A stretch of DNA of 64,000 bases from Rhizosphaericola mali. GTDB lineage: Bacteria; Bacteroidota; Bacteroidia; Chitinophagales; Chitinophagaceae. Position numbers and translations under genes: made by a program. Position 1 is the stretch's first letter. Every line of letters starts with the position of its first letter. The stretch spans positions 2,170,001 through 2,234,000 of the forward strand of contig NZ_CP044016.1 in NCBI RefSeq assembly GCF_004337365.2, written 5' to 3'. The notes under the pieces were generated by a model. The model was not told where the DNA came from and searched no databases. It saw only the letters and a program-made list of their open reading frames with translations. This document shows, one piece after another, positions 54,087-63,733 of the stretch.

Positions 54087-56726
54087 ATGTCTAAAGCTGC
54101 AAATGATATTTATTCGTTAGTATACCCGTCATTACTCATTTGTGAATGTATTTTTTCAAAATCTTTTCCAATCAATTATAAAGAATCTACCATGCTCGTT
54201 ATTTTTCTGATGTTTATTTTCATTTTAGCTTCCGCAGTTTTGTTGGAACTAAAAGTTCCCAAAGATGAGCGCAGGGATCTGAAAGATTTATTTCCACTCT
54301 ACACAATGGAGCAAGGTTGCTTGCTGTCTAAACAAGGCGATATCACTCTTTGTCTGGAACTCACGCTACCAGAACTATTTACCGACTCAACAGAGGAATA
54401 TGAGCAGTTGCACGGTATTTGGGTAAAAGCTATCACGCTATTGCCAAAGGGTTTTGTGATGCACAAAAAAGATATGTTTACAAAAGAAGCGGTGGCAAAA
54501 GTTTCTGGAGAACAAGATTTTCTATCATTAAGCGCCAACAGCCATTTCAAGGGTAGAACAAAACTCCGTCACCGCAGTTTTCTGATGCTCACCATGCAAA
54601 ATCCGAGCAGAAAACCATCGGGTTCCGTATCCAGTAACTTGTTACGCAAGCACTTTATTGAACCTGCTGCATTGGACAGTCGCTTTCTGACAGATTTTCT
54701 AAGCCATGCTGCACGATTTGAAAGAGTGCTCTCCGAAGGCAGTTTGATTAAAAGCAGAAGACTTACCGAAGCTGAAATACTTGGCACGAAAGATAAAAAT
54801 GGTTTGTTGGACAGTCACCTGAATCTATTACCATTAGGCTCTTCTCCTTTGCTAGTGGACATCCAATTTAAACCAGACTTTACAATCGGCGCTAAAAAAG
54901 TGGTCACTTATAGTCTGTCGGATACAGAGGATCTGCCATATAATGTGGCATCTTTTAAGAGATATGACAAATACAGCACCGACAAGACCATACTTCCCAC
55001 CAGCTTTGTGGCATCGTTGGGAATACTGCTGGACTGTGACCATAGTTACGAACAGTTTATCGTAATCGGGGACGGACCGCAGACACTTAAGGCATTGGAC
55101 CAGAAAAGACGTCGAATGCAGTCCTTATCGCTGTCTGGAAGGGAAAACGCAATTAGTGCAGACGCCATAACGGATTTCATGAACGAGTCCATTTCCAAAG
55201 GCATGCCCCCCATAAAAGCTCATTTCCATATCCAAGCATGGACAGAAGGAAATATGTCATTGGAAGAACTGGATACGAAAGTGGCTGCCGCCATATCGCA
55301 GGCGGGTTTTCGACCCCGAAGGGAGGATTTAAGTGCCGCCCAACTGTATTGGGCTGGGTTGCCCGGAAATGAAGGAGAGATTCCCGGAAATGAGCTCTTT
55401 GACACCTTTATCCCACAAGCCACATGTTTACTAAGTATGGAAACCGCTTATCGCGGTGATGGAATGGATATTGGGACTAGGTTTTGTGATCGTAACGGTA
55501 TACCGCTCTGGTTGGATATGTATGATAAACCCAGAAAGACAGGACTCACCTCCAACATGGGAACGCTCGTCTGTGGCAGCAGTGGAGGTGGCAAGTCTAT
55601 GACCGTTAACCATATCCTGCGTTCTCAGTTCGTTCAAGGTGGACATATCGTAGTGGTAGATATCGGAGGAAGCTACAAGGCGCAGTGTGAACTCAGTAAA
55701 GGCTATTACTTTACCTATGAGGAAAATAATCCTATTAAGTTCAACCCATTTTATTTACCCAAAGGAACACTATTGGACACCGAAAAGAAGGAAAGTCTAA
55801 AATCATTACTGGCAGCGCTGTGGAAACAGGAAAACGAAGATTTTACTAGAAGTGAGTATGTGGCACTGTCTAATGCAGTGGCGGGATATTATAATTACCT
55901 AACGATAAATCCTCATGAGTTCGCTTGTTTCGATAGTTTCTATGAGTATCTAGCGTCTGATTACTTAACACTATTGGAAAAACAGGGCGTTCATGAACGA
56001 TATTTTGATGTGCACAATTTTCTCTACGTACTTAGACCTTACTATAAAGGTGGAGAATTTGACTTTTTACTCAATGCAAAACAAAATCTTGACTTATTAA
56101 ACAATAGATTTATAGTCATTGAACTCGATGCAATAAAGGATCACCCAATTTTATTTCCCGTGGTAACGATGGTGGTGATGGAGCTCTTTATCTCTAAAAT
56201 GCGAAAGCTGGAAGGACAGCGAAAAGTTTTATGTGTCGACGAAGCGTGGGCGGCCATTGCCAAAGCAGGTATGGCGGCATTTCTAAAATACGCATTCAAA
56301 ACCATTCGTAAGTTCAATGGTATACCGATTGTCATCACGCAAGAACTGGATGATTTGGTAGACAGTCCGGTCATCAAGGAAGCCATTATCAATAATGCGG
56401 ATATTAAAATACTAATGGATATGCGTAAATATCAAAACAAGTTCGACAAACTACAATCGGTACTGGGATTATCGGAAAAAGGAAAGGCGCTCTTACTATC
56501 GGTAAACAAGGAAAATAGGGAGATATTCATTGACCTGGGCGGACAAAGTATGAAAGTGTTCAAAAATGAACTTAGCCCCGAGGAATATCTCGCCTATACC
56601 ACAGAGGGCAAAGAGCGGGTGCAAGTATTGGAATATGCTAGAAAGTATGGTTCAATGGAAGCGGGTATCAAAGTACTGACCCAATCTCCTATCAGGGCGG
56701 ATAATTCACATTCACATAAAGATTAA
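54087..56726 (+). CDS. traG: Conjugation ATPase TraG (VirB4-like)
   Basis: A 879-residue ATPase. Start 54087 follows an AGAGG 6 bases after the TraF stop; ATG 54192 (MLVIFLMFIFIL) is an alternative. A hydrophobic segment near 36-54 precedes the TraG-like N-domain (PLYTMEQGCLLSKQGDITLC, TLPELFTDSTEEYEQLHGIW). Walker A is GSSGGGKS (~498-505); Walker B is KVLCVDEAWAAI (~715). It powers pilus assembly and substrate transfer in the type IV system. Confidence 0.92.
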   Translation: MSKAANDIYSLVYPSLLICECIFSKSFPINYKESTMLVIFLMFIFILASAVLLELKVPKDERRDLKDLFPLYTMEQGCLLSKQGDITLCLELTLPELFTDSTEEYEQLHGIWVKAITLLPKGFVMHKKDMFTKEAVAKVSGEQDFLSLSANSHFKGRTKLRHRSFLMLTMQNPSRKPSGSVSSNLLRKHFIEPAALDSRFLTDFLSHAARFERVLSEGSLIKSRRLTEAEILGTKDKNGLLDSHLNLLPLGSSPLLVDIQFKPDFTIGAKKVVTYSLSDTEDLPYNVASFKRYDKYSTDKTILPTSFVASLGILLDCDHSYEQFIVIGDGPQTLKALDQKRRRMQSLSLSGRENAISADAITDFMNESISKGMPPIKAHFHIQAWTEGNMSLEELDTKVAAAISQAGFRPRREDLSAAQLYWAGLPGNEGEIPGNELFDTFIPQATCLLSMETAYRGDGMDIGTRFCDRNGIPLWLDMYDKPRKTGLTSNMGTLVCGSSGGGKSMTVNHILRSQFVQGGHIVVVDIGGSYKAQCELSKGYYFTYEENNPIKFNPFYLPKGTLLDTEKKESLKSLLAALWKQENEDFTRSEYVALSNAVAGYYNYLTINPHEFACFDSFYEYLASDYLTLLEKQGVHERYFDVHNFLYVLRPYYKGGEFDFLLNAKQNLDLLNNRFIVIELDAIKDHPILFPVVTMVVMELFISKMRKLEGQRKVLCVDEAWAAIAKAGMAAFLKYAFKTIRKFNGIPIVITQELDDLVDSPVIKEAIINNADIKILMDMRKYQNKFDKLQSVLGLSEKGKALLLSVNKENREIFIDLGGQSMKVFKNELSPEEYLAYTTEGKERVQVLEYARKYGSMEAGIKVLTQSPIRADNSHSHKD

Positions 56727-56778
56727 ATAAACCGAATCCATTTTATAAACCCATTATCTCATTTTTAAAATACTTTTT

Positions 56779-57459
56779 ATGAAAACCAAAATTGGAATTA
56801 CCCTCCTTTCCGTAGGATTAACGATTGGGCTATCCATTGCTCCCACAACGCAAAGCCACGCATTATTTGGGTCCTTGTTCAGTGATGCGATAAAAGCTGC
56901 CATCAAGGCGATTGACATAGGCATACAGAAAATGCAAAACCAGACTATTGTATTGCAGAACGCACAAAAAGTAGTGGAAAACGCGATGAGCAAACTCAAG
57001 CTGGAGGATATCACGGCATTTGCACAGAAGGAACAATCACTATTTAGTGGCTACTATCAGGAATTGCAGCAAGTAAAGTCTGTAATCAGTAGTTACCAAA
57101 AAGTGGAAACCATCCTAAAGATGCAGACGCAGATGGTTACGGACTATATAACGGCTTACAACTTGTTTAAAAAAGATGCTCATTTTACTCCCAAGGAAAT
57201 ACAGTATATGTACACGATATATTCGGGAATACTCGACAAAAGCGTCAAAGATCTTTCGGCACTCACAACCATTATTAGTTCTTTTTCCACGCAAATGAGT
57301 GATGGTAAACGTTTGGAACTAATTGAAATGCTGGCAACGGATATGGAAAACAACAGGATTACACTGTTGCAGTTCAACCGACAAAATAAATTAGTAAGCA
57401 TGAACAGAGCTTCTTCAAACACAGAAGTAAAAGCCATAAAATCCTATTACGGACTATAG
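56779..57459 (+). CDS. TraI-like conjugal transfer protein
   Basis: A 226-residue protein with a signal peptide (ITLLSVGLTIGLSIAPTTQS) and a helical, coiled body: KMQNQTIVLQNAQKVVENAM SKLKLEDITAFAQKEQSLFS GYYQEL, then QYMYTIYSGILDKSVKDLSA L. The helical profile and position after TraG fit TraI of Bacteroidetes elements. It appears to be the first of three related secreted helical proteins (to 58829) that likely build a periplasmic part of the channel. Confidence 0.65.
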   Translation: MKTKIGITLLSVGLTIGLSIAPTTQSHALFGSLFSDAIKAAIKAIDIGIQKMQNQTIVLQNAQKVVENAMSKLKLEDITAFAQKEQSLFSGYYQELQQVKSVISSYQKVETILKMQTQMVTDYITAYNLFKKDAHFTPKEIQYMYTIYSGILDKSVKDLSALTTIISSFSTQMSDGKRLELIEMLATDMENNRITLLQFNRQNKLVSMNRASSNTEVKAIKSYYGL

Positions 57460-57519
57460 GGGTTTTAGTCCCATTATCTAATATACAACCACCTATTTAT
57501 AAAATTAAAAAAGACGATA

Positions 57520-58155
57520 ATGAAATTCTTAATACTTCTAGTACTTATTGTAGCCAAGCTACCTTTTAAAGGATATGCTCAGTTGTTTGGCAATCAAGAC
57601 AAAAAAATGATTCAAAACAATACAGCGCAGATCAGTTTACTCAAAACCTATAGTGACTATTTAGACAAAGGACTCACTATAGCCCATGACGGTATGGACC
57701 TAACACATTCTTTAAAAAATGGTGAATTCGGTCTGCATAGTCTTTACTACAGTTCACTTTTACAAGTAAATCCCAACGTAAAAAAATACCCTTTGGCTGG
57801 ACAAACGCTAAACCTCTATGCCAAAATGGAAAAGTTGGAAACCTCTATTTATAACAATGTTCTCAGTACGGATATGCTTTCCACACAGGAAAAGCAATCA
57901 TTAAAAACGTTTGTGAATAATCTGATGACCATGGCAGGAAAAGATATGGAGGAATTGAATAACCTTTTAACGGACGGAAAATACCAGTTAACGGATGACG
58001 AACGGATGAAAACAATGGATATGGTTAACAAACGAATAGTCGGAAAATACAATGCACTGCACCTTACTGAAAAACGTATAAACACGATCATTTCGGGAAG
58101 AAAGCAACAGAAAACGAATACCTCTAAACTTCGCCAACTATACGGGATTCCATAA
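57520..58155 (+). CDS. Secreted helical tra protein, TraI-like paralogue
   Basis: A 211-residue protein with signal peptide (LILLVLIVAKLPFKGYAQL) and helical content. NGEFGLHSLYYSSLLQVNPN VKKYPLAGQTL parallels SGNYSLHQVFLDGLLAVSPT IKNYVHVADII in the next gene. The segment LTDDERMKTMDMVNKRIVGK echoes MSDDERLTEIDRIYNDMEDK there. It belongs to the same three-gene set. Function is inferred to be structural. Confidence 0.6.
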   Translation: MKFLILLVLIVAKLPFKGYAQLFGNQDKKMIQNNTAQISLLKTYSDYLDKGLTIAHDGMDLTHSLKNGEFGLHSLYYSSLLQVNPNVKKYPLAGQTLNLYAKMEKLETSIYNNVLSTDMLSTQEKQSLKTFVNNLMTMAGKDMEELNNLLTDGKYQLTDDERMKTMDMVNKRIVGKYNALHLTEKRINTIISGRKQQKTNTSKLRQLYGIP

Positions 58156-58196
58156 AATGAAATGGATCCTATTTCATAATTCATAATTAAAAAAGC

Positions 58197-58829
58197 ATGA
58201 AATATTTATTTATTCTTTTCATCGGAACAATTGTTTTGTCTTTACCAAATAAAAGTAATGCTCAAGCCCAGGAACTCGAGATGCTAACATTGGACATCGA
58301 GAAACTTTCCCAAATGAAGCAGACCCTACAAAATATGTATGGTGCCTATACCACTTTGGAAAATGGGTATAACAAAGTCAAAGATGTTACCTCTGGCAAT
58401 TATAGTCTGCATCAGGTCTTTTTGGACGGATTGTTGGCCGTCAGTCCAACCATCAAAAACTATGTACATGTGGCGGATATTATTTCTGACGAAGCCAAGA
58501 TTCTATCTGAATATAAATCCGCTTTGAGTGGTTTCAAGTCCAGCAGCTTTTTCAAAACAAAGGAACTCGACTATATCTCTGGGGTGTATACTAAAATTGT
58601 GGACGGCAGTGTATCCAACTTAGATGCTTTAGTTATGGTACTCACCGCAAACCAGACTAGGATGAGCGATGACGAACGGCTCACTGAGATCGACCGCATT
58701 TATAATGATATGGAAGACAAACTCAATTCCGTGCGCAATTTTAACAAAAAAGCCAAAAGTATCCTAACCCAGCGAAAGTCTTTACAATCCGACCATAGCA
58801 CACAACAAAAACTTAACAAGGCTTACTAA
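58197..58829 (+). CDS. Secreted helical tra protein, TerB-like/TraI-like paralogue
   Basis: A 210-residue protein with signal peptide (FILFIGTIVLSLPNKSNAQA). The helical domain has KQTLQNMYGAYTTLENGYNK VKDVTSGNYSLHQVFLDGLL, then FFKTKELDYISGVYTKIVDG and MSDDERLTEIDRIYNDMEDK. Proteins of this type in Bacteroidetes elements are often named TerB-like. It precedes TraJ by 11 bases. Confidence 0.6.
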   Translation: MKYLFILFIGTIVLSLPNKSNAQAQELEMLTLDIEKLSQMKQTLQNMYGAYTTLENGYNKVKDVTSGNYSLHQVFLDGLLAVSPTIKNYVHVADIISDEAKILSEYKSALSGFKSSSFFKTKELDYISGVYTKIVDGSVSNLDALVMVLTANQTRMSDDERLTEIDRIYNDMEDKLNSVRNFNKKAKSILTQRKSLQSDHSTQQKLNKAY

Positions 58830-58840
58830 AAATCTTATAT

Positions 58841-59809
58841 ATGAAACGTAAAAGTGTTTTGTCCATCGTATTCTCAATGGGTATGCTATTGATCCCGACC
58901 ATTACCTATTCACAGGATACTGGCGACAGTATCTATAGTCTGCATCAGACTTTGTCTAATCTCTTTGACGAAATGATGCCAATGTGCAGCAATATGATTT
59001 CTGTGGGTAGAGCCCTGGCAGGATTAGGAGCCTTGTTTTTTATTGCGATGAAAGTATGGGGGCATATCGCCCGCGCAGAACCCATCGATTTTTATCCGCT
59101 GATGCGCCCCTTTGCCATCGGACTAGCCATCATCCTATTTCCCTCGCTCCTCTACGGGATGAACGGCGTATTAAAACCTATTACTGATGCGACCGCCGCC
59201 ATGGCCAAGGATAGCCACAAAGGGATTGAATATTTCATGCAAAAACAGGAAAATGAAATCATGAACCAACCCGAAACCGCTACTGCAGGAACGGGCAATT
59301 CAGATTCCTTTAGCCAGTATGAACAACCGGAAGATAATGGAGAGAGTTCTGGATTCTTGGGTAGTATTTCGCAGTTCTTTGACTGGAAAAACAAGATCAA
59401 AGAAGCTATCAACGAACTATTGCAGATAGTATATATGGCGGCAGGACTCGCCATCGATACCATCCGGACATTTTATTTGTTGGTACTAGCCATTATAGGC
59501 CCTATAGTACTCGGAATCAGTGTTTTTGGAGGACTGCACCACACGCTAGAACATTGGTTCGCCAGATATATCCATGTGTATATGTGGCTGCCTGTCGCCA
59601 ATATATTTGGCGCTATATCCGCAAAAGTGCTAGAATTGATGATGACAGACGGTCAGGTAAGTATGGTAGCCTATATGATATTTCTAGTGATATCTATTAT
59701 AGGATACACGACCGTTCCTAGTGTAGCAGCTTATATCGTACAACCTGGAGGAGGTGGAAAAGATACCTTACTTAGCAAAGCCACGAGACTCATACCTGGG
59801 ATGAAGTAA
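58841..59809 (+). CDS. traJ: Conjugative transposon protein TraJ (VirB6-like)
   Basis: A 322-residue polytopic inner-membrane protein: hydrophobic stretches at ~5-20, 50-70, 85-110, 195-225, 245-265 and 270-290. MCSNMISVGRALAGLGALFF IAMKVWGHIARAEPIDFYPL, then FYLLVLAIIGPIVLGISVFG GLHHTLEHWFARYIHVYMWL PVANI is the TraJ signature. It forms a channel element in the mating apparatus. Usual length and order. Confidence 0.9.
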   Translation: MKRKSVLSIVFSMGMLLIPTITYSQDTGDSIYSLHQTLSNLFDEMMPMCSNMISVGRALAGLGALFFIAMKVWGHIARAEPIDFYPLMRPFAIGLAIILFPSLLYGMNGVLKPITDATAAMAKDSHKGIEYFMQKQENEIMNQPETATAGTGNSDSFSQYEQPEDNGESSGFLGSISQFFDWKNKIKEAINELLQIVYMAAGLAIDTIRTFYLLVLAIIGPIVLGISVFGGLHHTLEHWFARYIHVYMWLPVANIFGAISAKVLELMMTDGQVSMVAYMIFLVISIIGYTTVPSVAAYIVQPGGGGKDTLLSKATRLIPGMK

Positions 59810-59927
59810 TAATAATAATAATGATGAATTATAAATGGTAAATTATAAAACTATATAGATCATCACTATACCCCTACCCAATCATACAATTCATAGCTCA
59901 TAATTTATAACTCATAATTTCAAAATC

Positions 59928-60545
59928 GTGTTTCATCAACTAAAAAATATCGAGTCTGCTTTTAAGCATTTAAAACTATTCACATTTGTAATCGTAATTT
60001 GTTCCGCAGCCACCGCCTGTTATACCATCTACGCAAGTTTTCAGGAAGTACATTCGATGCAAGGTAAAGTCTATGTCATCAGTAATGGCAAACTATTGGA
60101 AGCAGTGGCAACGGAGCGAAAAGAGAATATACCAGTGGAGCTCAGAGATCATGTACGCATCTTCCACCATGACTTTTTCACTCTTGATCCCGATGAGAAG
60201 GCCAATGAACGATCTCTTACCAAAGCACTGTACCTAGCCGATAATACCGCCAAACAGCAGTACGACAATTTAAAAGAGTCTGGCTTCTATTCAAATGTAG
60301 TGGCGGGTAATGTAACCCAACGCATTGAGGATGACAGCATTGCTTTGAACCTTAACCAAGATCCGTATTACTTCCGCTACTATGGAAAACAAACCATAAC
60401 GCGTCCTACCAGTAAAGTTATCAGAAGAATTATTACCGAAGGCTATCTAAGAGAAACCTCTCAAAGCGATAATAATCCGCACGGATTTCTGATAGAACAC
60501 TGGCAGACTATAGACAATGCCGATATATCCATTATCAACCGCTAA
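59928..60545 (+). CDS. traK: Conjugative transposon protein TraK (VirB8-like)
   Basis: A 205-residue protein starting at GTG 59928 (HQLKNIESAFKHLKLFTFVI). One membrane pass near 18-36 and a periplasmic domain: VELRDHVRIFHHDFFTLDPD, then YYFRYYGKQTITRPTSKVIR RIITEGYLRETSQSDNNPHG F. This is the TraK/VirB8-like scaffold. The upstream gap (59810-59927) has AATTCAT-type repeats. GTG is the only in-frame start that keeps the conserved beginning. Confidence 0.9.
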   Translation: MFHQLKNIESAFKHLKLFTFVIVICSAATACYTIYASFQEVHSMQGKVYVISNGKLLEAVATERKENIPVELRDHVRIFHHDFFTLDPDEKANERSLTKALYLADNTAKQQYDNLKESGFYSNVVAGNVTQRIEDDSIALNLNQDPYYFRYYGKQTITRPTSKVIRRIITEGYLRETSQSDNNPHGFLIEHWQTIDNADISIINR

Positions 60546-60556
60546 AAAATATTACT

Positions 60557-60925
60557 ATGGCAAGGATTAAACAAATGAACAACACGACAAACTTAACAAA
60601 GTTAGTGTCTAAGAAAATGCCTGTCAAAGAAAAATGGGAACAATGTAAAAAACATATTGCTATAAAGTTAAATGGTAAAACCAAACACTGGGATCCAAAA
60701 CAACAAAAACAGTTTCTTATGTTCTTCTGCACCAGTTTTATAGGATTACTGATACTGTCCTTTTACTTTTTGACCACACAGCAGTATGAAGGCAAACCGG
60801 TCACCGTTCCGACTTTGCCCAAAAAAATATTACTACCTGAACAACAGTTGTTAAAAACATTGCGACCTCCAAATCCAAAGATCGTATTGCCACCTTTAGT
60901 GGATAGTGGCAAATACCAACAATAA
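60557..60925 (+). CDS. TraL-position small membrane protein
   Basis: A 122-residue protein with a basic N-terminus, one membrane segment (FLMFFCTSFIGLLILSFYFL, ~53-72) and a Pro-rich periplasmic tail (PTLPKKILLPEQQLLKTLRP PNPK). It sits between TraK and TraM, where TraL lies in other elements. A bridging role in the channel is inferred; not recognised by sequence alone. Confidence 0.6.
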   Translation: MARIKQMNNTTNLTKLVSKKMPVKEKWEQCKKHIAIKLNGKTKHWDPKQQKQFLMFFCTSFIGLLILSFYFLTTQQYEGKPVTVPTLPKKILLPEQQLLKTLRPPNPKIVLPPLVDSGKYQQ

Positions 60926-60954
60926 TATTCATTCACATTAAAAACAAACCATAC

Positions 60955-62196
60955 ATGCAAACCATCTCTTTACAACAGCAGAGAAAACGAAAGTTTTACC
61001 TTATTCTTCCAATTATAGTAATTCCTTGCTTGACCTTATTTTTCTACGCTTTAGGTGGTGGGAAAGGACGTGCTACAGCCGTTGCAAATTCCAAAGGCCT
61101 CAACACCTCATTACCTGAAGTGCAGATGAACTCAGAACCCAAGGACAAAATGTCACTTTACGCACAGGCCATAAAAGATTCTAACGGATTTAATGAACTA
61201 AAAAAATCTGATCCATATAGCTTAGAAAATAGGCAGATGGATAGTGATAGTTTGGATGCTTCTAATAATCTAAAAAATGTTCTTCCTGTGGGAAGAACAG
61301 GAATCACTTATACAGATCCCAATGAACAAAAGGTTAATGACAGGTTAGCTACCCTTCAGCGCACCTTACAGCAATCCAAAACAGAAAACTATAATGGCAT
61401 CAATCGTTATGAAAGCGTGGAAAATCGTCAGCTGAAAGAACAGTTACAAGCTGTGCAGGAGCAAATGCACCAAATGTATAGCCATCAAAATTTAGGAGTC
61501 GATCCTCAGATAGAGCAAATTAATACAGTACTAAACAAGATTATGGACGTACAACATCCAGATGCAGTAAAAGAACGATTGGAACGTGAAAGTCTAAAAA
61601 ATAAAGGGCAGGTATTTTCCATTGCAAGCAATACAGAGGAGATATTGGCGAAGCCCTTAATAGCCATAGTACCTAAAAGAAGCATTGGATTTTATGGTTT
61701 GACAGAAATTTCTGATTCTAGTTATGCCAACAATGCTGCAGTGGAGGCACAAGTCCATGAAACGCAGACCCTAATCAGTGGAGCTGCCATCAAACTGCGT
61801 TTAACCTCAGACATTTTAATTGCAGGACAGACTATAACCAAAGGATCTTTTGTGTTTGGCACTTGTAACGTTGGTGGGGAACGGTTAAATATTACCATAA
61901 ATTCTATTCGAAAGGACGATAGGTTATTTCCTGTTTCGCTAGTGGTATATGACATGGATGGACTAGAAGGGATAAGAATACCTGGAGCAATCACTCGAGA
62001 GGTCACTAAAGAAGGGATTGATCAGGGGATTCAATCTATGAACTTGATGAGTCTTGACCCCAGCGTTGGAGCACAAGCGGCTAGCGCGGCTGTTCAAACC
62101 GCTAAAGGTCTTTTGGGTAAAAAAGCAAAACTCGTCAAAGCTACAGTACGAGCTGGTTACCCAGTACTGTTATTAGACAAACAACAGTTCCACTAA
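60955..62196 (+). CDS. traM: Conjugative transposon protein TraM (VirB10-like)
   Basis: A 413-residue protein with an N-terminal membrane anchor (FYLILPIIVIPCLTLFFYAL, ~14-33). The middle is coiled/Gln-rich (LQAVQEQMHQMYSHQNLGVD). The C-terminal beta domain reads FYGLTEISDSSYANNAAVEA QV, ITKGSFVFGTCNVGGERLNI TI and LFPVSLVVYDMDGLEGIRIP GAITREVTKE. Those are standard TraM sequences. It spans the periplasm like VirB10. Confidence 0.9.
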   Translation: MQTISLQQQRKRKFYLILPIIVIPCLTLFFYALGGGKGRATAVANSKGLNTSLPEVQMNSEPKDKMSLYAQAIKDSNGFNELKKSDPYSLENRQMDSDSLDASNNLKNVLPVGRTGITYTDPNEQKVNDRLATLQRTLQQSKTENYNGINRYESVENRQLKEQLQAVQEQMHQMYSHQNLGVDPQIEQINTVLNKIMDVQHPDAVKERLERESLKNKGQVFSIASNTEEILAKPLIAIVPKRSIGFYGLTEISDSSYANNAAVEAQVHETQTLISGAAIKLRLTSDILIAGQTITKGSFVFGTCNVGGERLNITINSIRKDDRLFPVSLVVYDMDGLEGIRIPGAITREVTKEGIDQGIQSMNLMSLDPSVGAQAASAAVQTAKGLLGKKAKLVKATVRAGYPVLLLDKQQFH

Positions 62197-62244
62197 TTCA
62201 CAATTCATAACCCTTAATTCATAACTCTCTAAAACATTTTAAGT

Positions 62245-63096
62245 ATGAAACAAATTCTTACTATAGTCTTCATGGTTTTGTTAGTAAATAACTTATTTGC
62301 TCAGCAAGCTAATTTAGATAAAATCACTTCAGAAGCGTACGGTAGACAATATCCTTTGTTTGTAGGTGTTAATGAAACAACCATATTAATTTTTCCATGT
62401 AAAATTGCAGCAGGTGGTGTAGATATAGGCAGTACTGAATTGATCGCAAGTACCATTACTAGCGTGGACAATATCCTAAGAATAAAAGCCGCAACGGAAA
62501 ATATGGCACCTACTAATTTAACGGTAGTGACCACCGATGGGAAAATATATTCTTTTTATACCCGTTTTTCTCCTTATCCAGATAATCGTCCGATTGATTT
62601 GGGTAAACAAATCAATACAGAAAATGCACAGATCAAACTAAAAGGCCGAAAAATCCATGACGGTCAAATACAACAGTATGCTGATAGTATCATAAATTTA
62701 AAAACCTTTCTGAAACAAAACAAGATTCAATCCTTTGGCGTACAGTTTTCCTTAAAGGGTATTTATACCAAAGAAGATGTGTTATTTTTTCGCTTGGATT
62801 TAAAAAATAAAAGTCCACTCAATTTTACTGCCGACTTTATGCGTTTTTATATCAGAGACCAAAAGCGTCTAAAAAGAACCGCTGATCAAGAACAAGAACT
62901 ACAACCATTGCGGATCTTTCCAGAAAATACAATTTCTGTTAACGCTAGAAATGTACAAACCATAATCGTGGCATTCAAACGATTTACTATCGCAGACCAT
63001 AAAAATATGGTTATACAAATTTTTGAAAAAAATGGAGATCGGCATTTGCAACTAAAAATAAAGGGCAAAGTATTGATGCAGACATCCAAACTATAA
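62245..63096 (+). CDS. traN: Conjugative transposon protein TraN (DUF4138, VirB9-like)
   Basis: A 283-residue secreted protein. Signal peptide (TIVFMVLLVNNLFAQQ). The DUF4138 signature: NETTILIFPCKIAAGGVDIG STELIASTITSVDNILRIKA, SFGVQFSLKGIYTKEDVLFF RLDLKNKSPLNFTADFMRFY IRDQK and NTISVNARNVQTIIVAFKRF TIADHK. Beta-rich outer-layer component following TraM. Typical length. Confidence 0.92.
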   Translation: MKQILTIVFMVLLVNNLFAQQANLDKITSEAYGRQYPLFVGVNETTILIFPCKIAAGGVDIGSTELIASTITSVDNILRIKAATENMAPTNLTVVTTDGKIYSFYTRFSPYPDNRPIDLGKQINTENAQIKLKGRKIHDGQIQQYADSIINLKTFLKQNKIQSFGVQFSLKGIYTKEDVLFFRLDLKNKSPLNFTADFMRFYIRDQKRLKRTADQEQELQPLRIFPENTISVNARNVQTIIVAFKRFTIADHKNMVIQIFEKNGDRHLQLKIKGKVLMQTSKL

Positions 63097-63191
63097 CATA
63101 CTAGTGAATAATTAATAGTTTGAGTTTTTCCTATTCCATCCTCATCTATTATTCACATCGAACCATTTACCTTTTTTTTTTAATATCAACA

Positions 63192-63674
63192 ATGAGCAAA
63201 CTCGCAAAAGAAATGGAAAATTGGCGTCAAGCTGAAATCCGTCATGCTAATGTATTTGGGAAGGCCGCCATAAGAACCAAGGGATATCAGAAAATAAGAC
63301 TGGCAGAAATGCAACGTATTTATCGCGGCTATCGAGGTGTAAAACTATCTCTTGATGATCGGGTAAGGCTACGACTACTGCGTTCTGGAAATCGTCATTT
63401 AGAAAAACAACTATATCCCAATAGGTGGGTTAGGTACGTAAGACGAATGGTACGCTTTAGCGAAAGGACCATTAAGAATGGATTTAACCAGATAAAAAGG
63501 AGGATCGACAATAGCAGTTATTTGCCCAAAGAAAATATGACCGTAAAAAAGCCTATGGGCATAATAAAGCCAGCGTTACAAAATAAAGTGGATCCCCCTA
63601 GATTAGCCCGTCTACCTAGGAAAGAAATTAAACAAGTGGAAACTATGGAGCAGAGACGTGGCAGAAGCCTTTAG
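63192..63674 (+). CDS. Basic ICE protein downstream of TraN, unknown
   Basis: Start chosen at ATG 63192 (MSKLAKEMENWRQAEIRHAN VFG); an upstream extension covers AT-rich repeats. 160 residues, very basic (Arg/Lys-rich), helical: RIYRGYRGVKLSLDDRVRLR LLRSGNRHLEKQLYPNRWVR YVRRMVR. It may bind nucleic acid or another Tra protein. No family recognised. It lies where TraO-like genes are found in related elements. Confidence 0.5.
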   Translation: MSKLAKEMENWRQAEIRHANVFGKAAIRTKGYQKIRLAEMQRIYRGYRGVKLSLDDRVRLRLLRSGNRHLEKQLYPNRWVRYVRRMVRFSERTIKNGFNQIKRRIDNSSYLPKENMTVKKPMGIIKPALQNKVDPPRLARLPRKEIKQVETMEQRRGRSL

Positions 63675-63733
63675 TAACAATCCATATTTAAATCATTTAT
63701 AACCCATCACTCATCATTTATAATTCAAAAATT

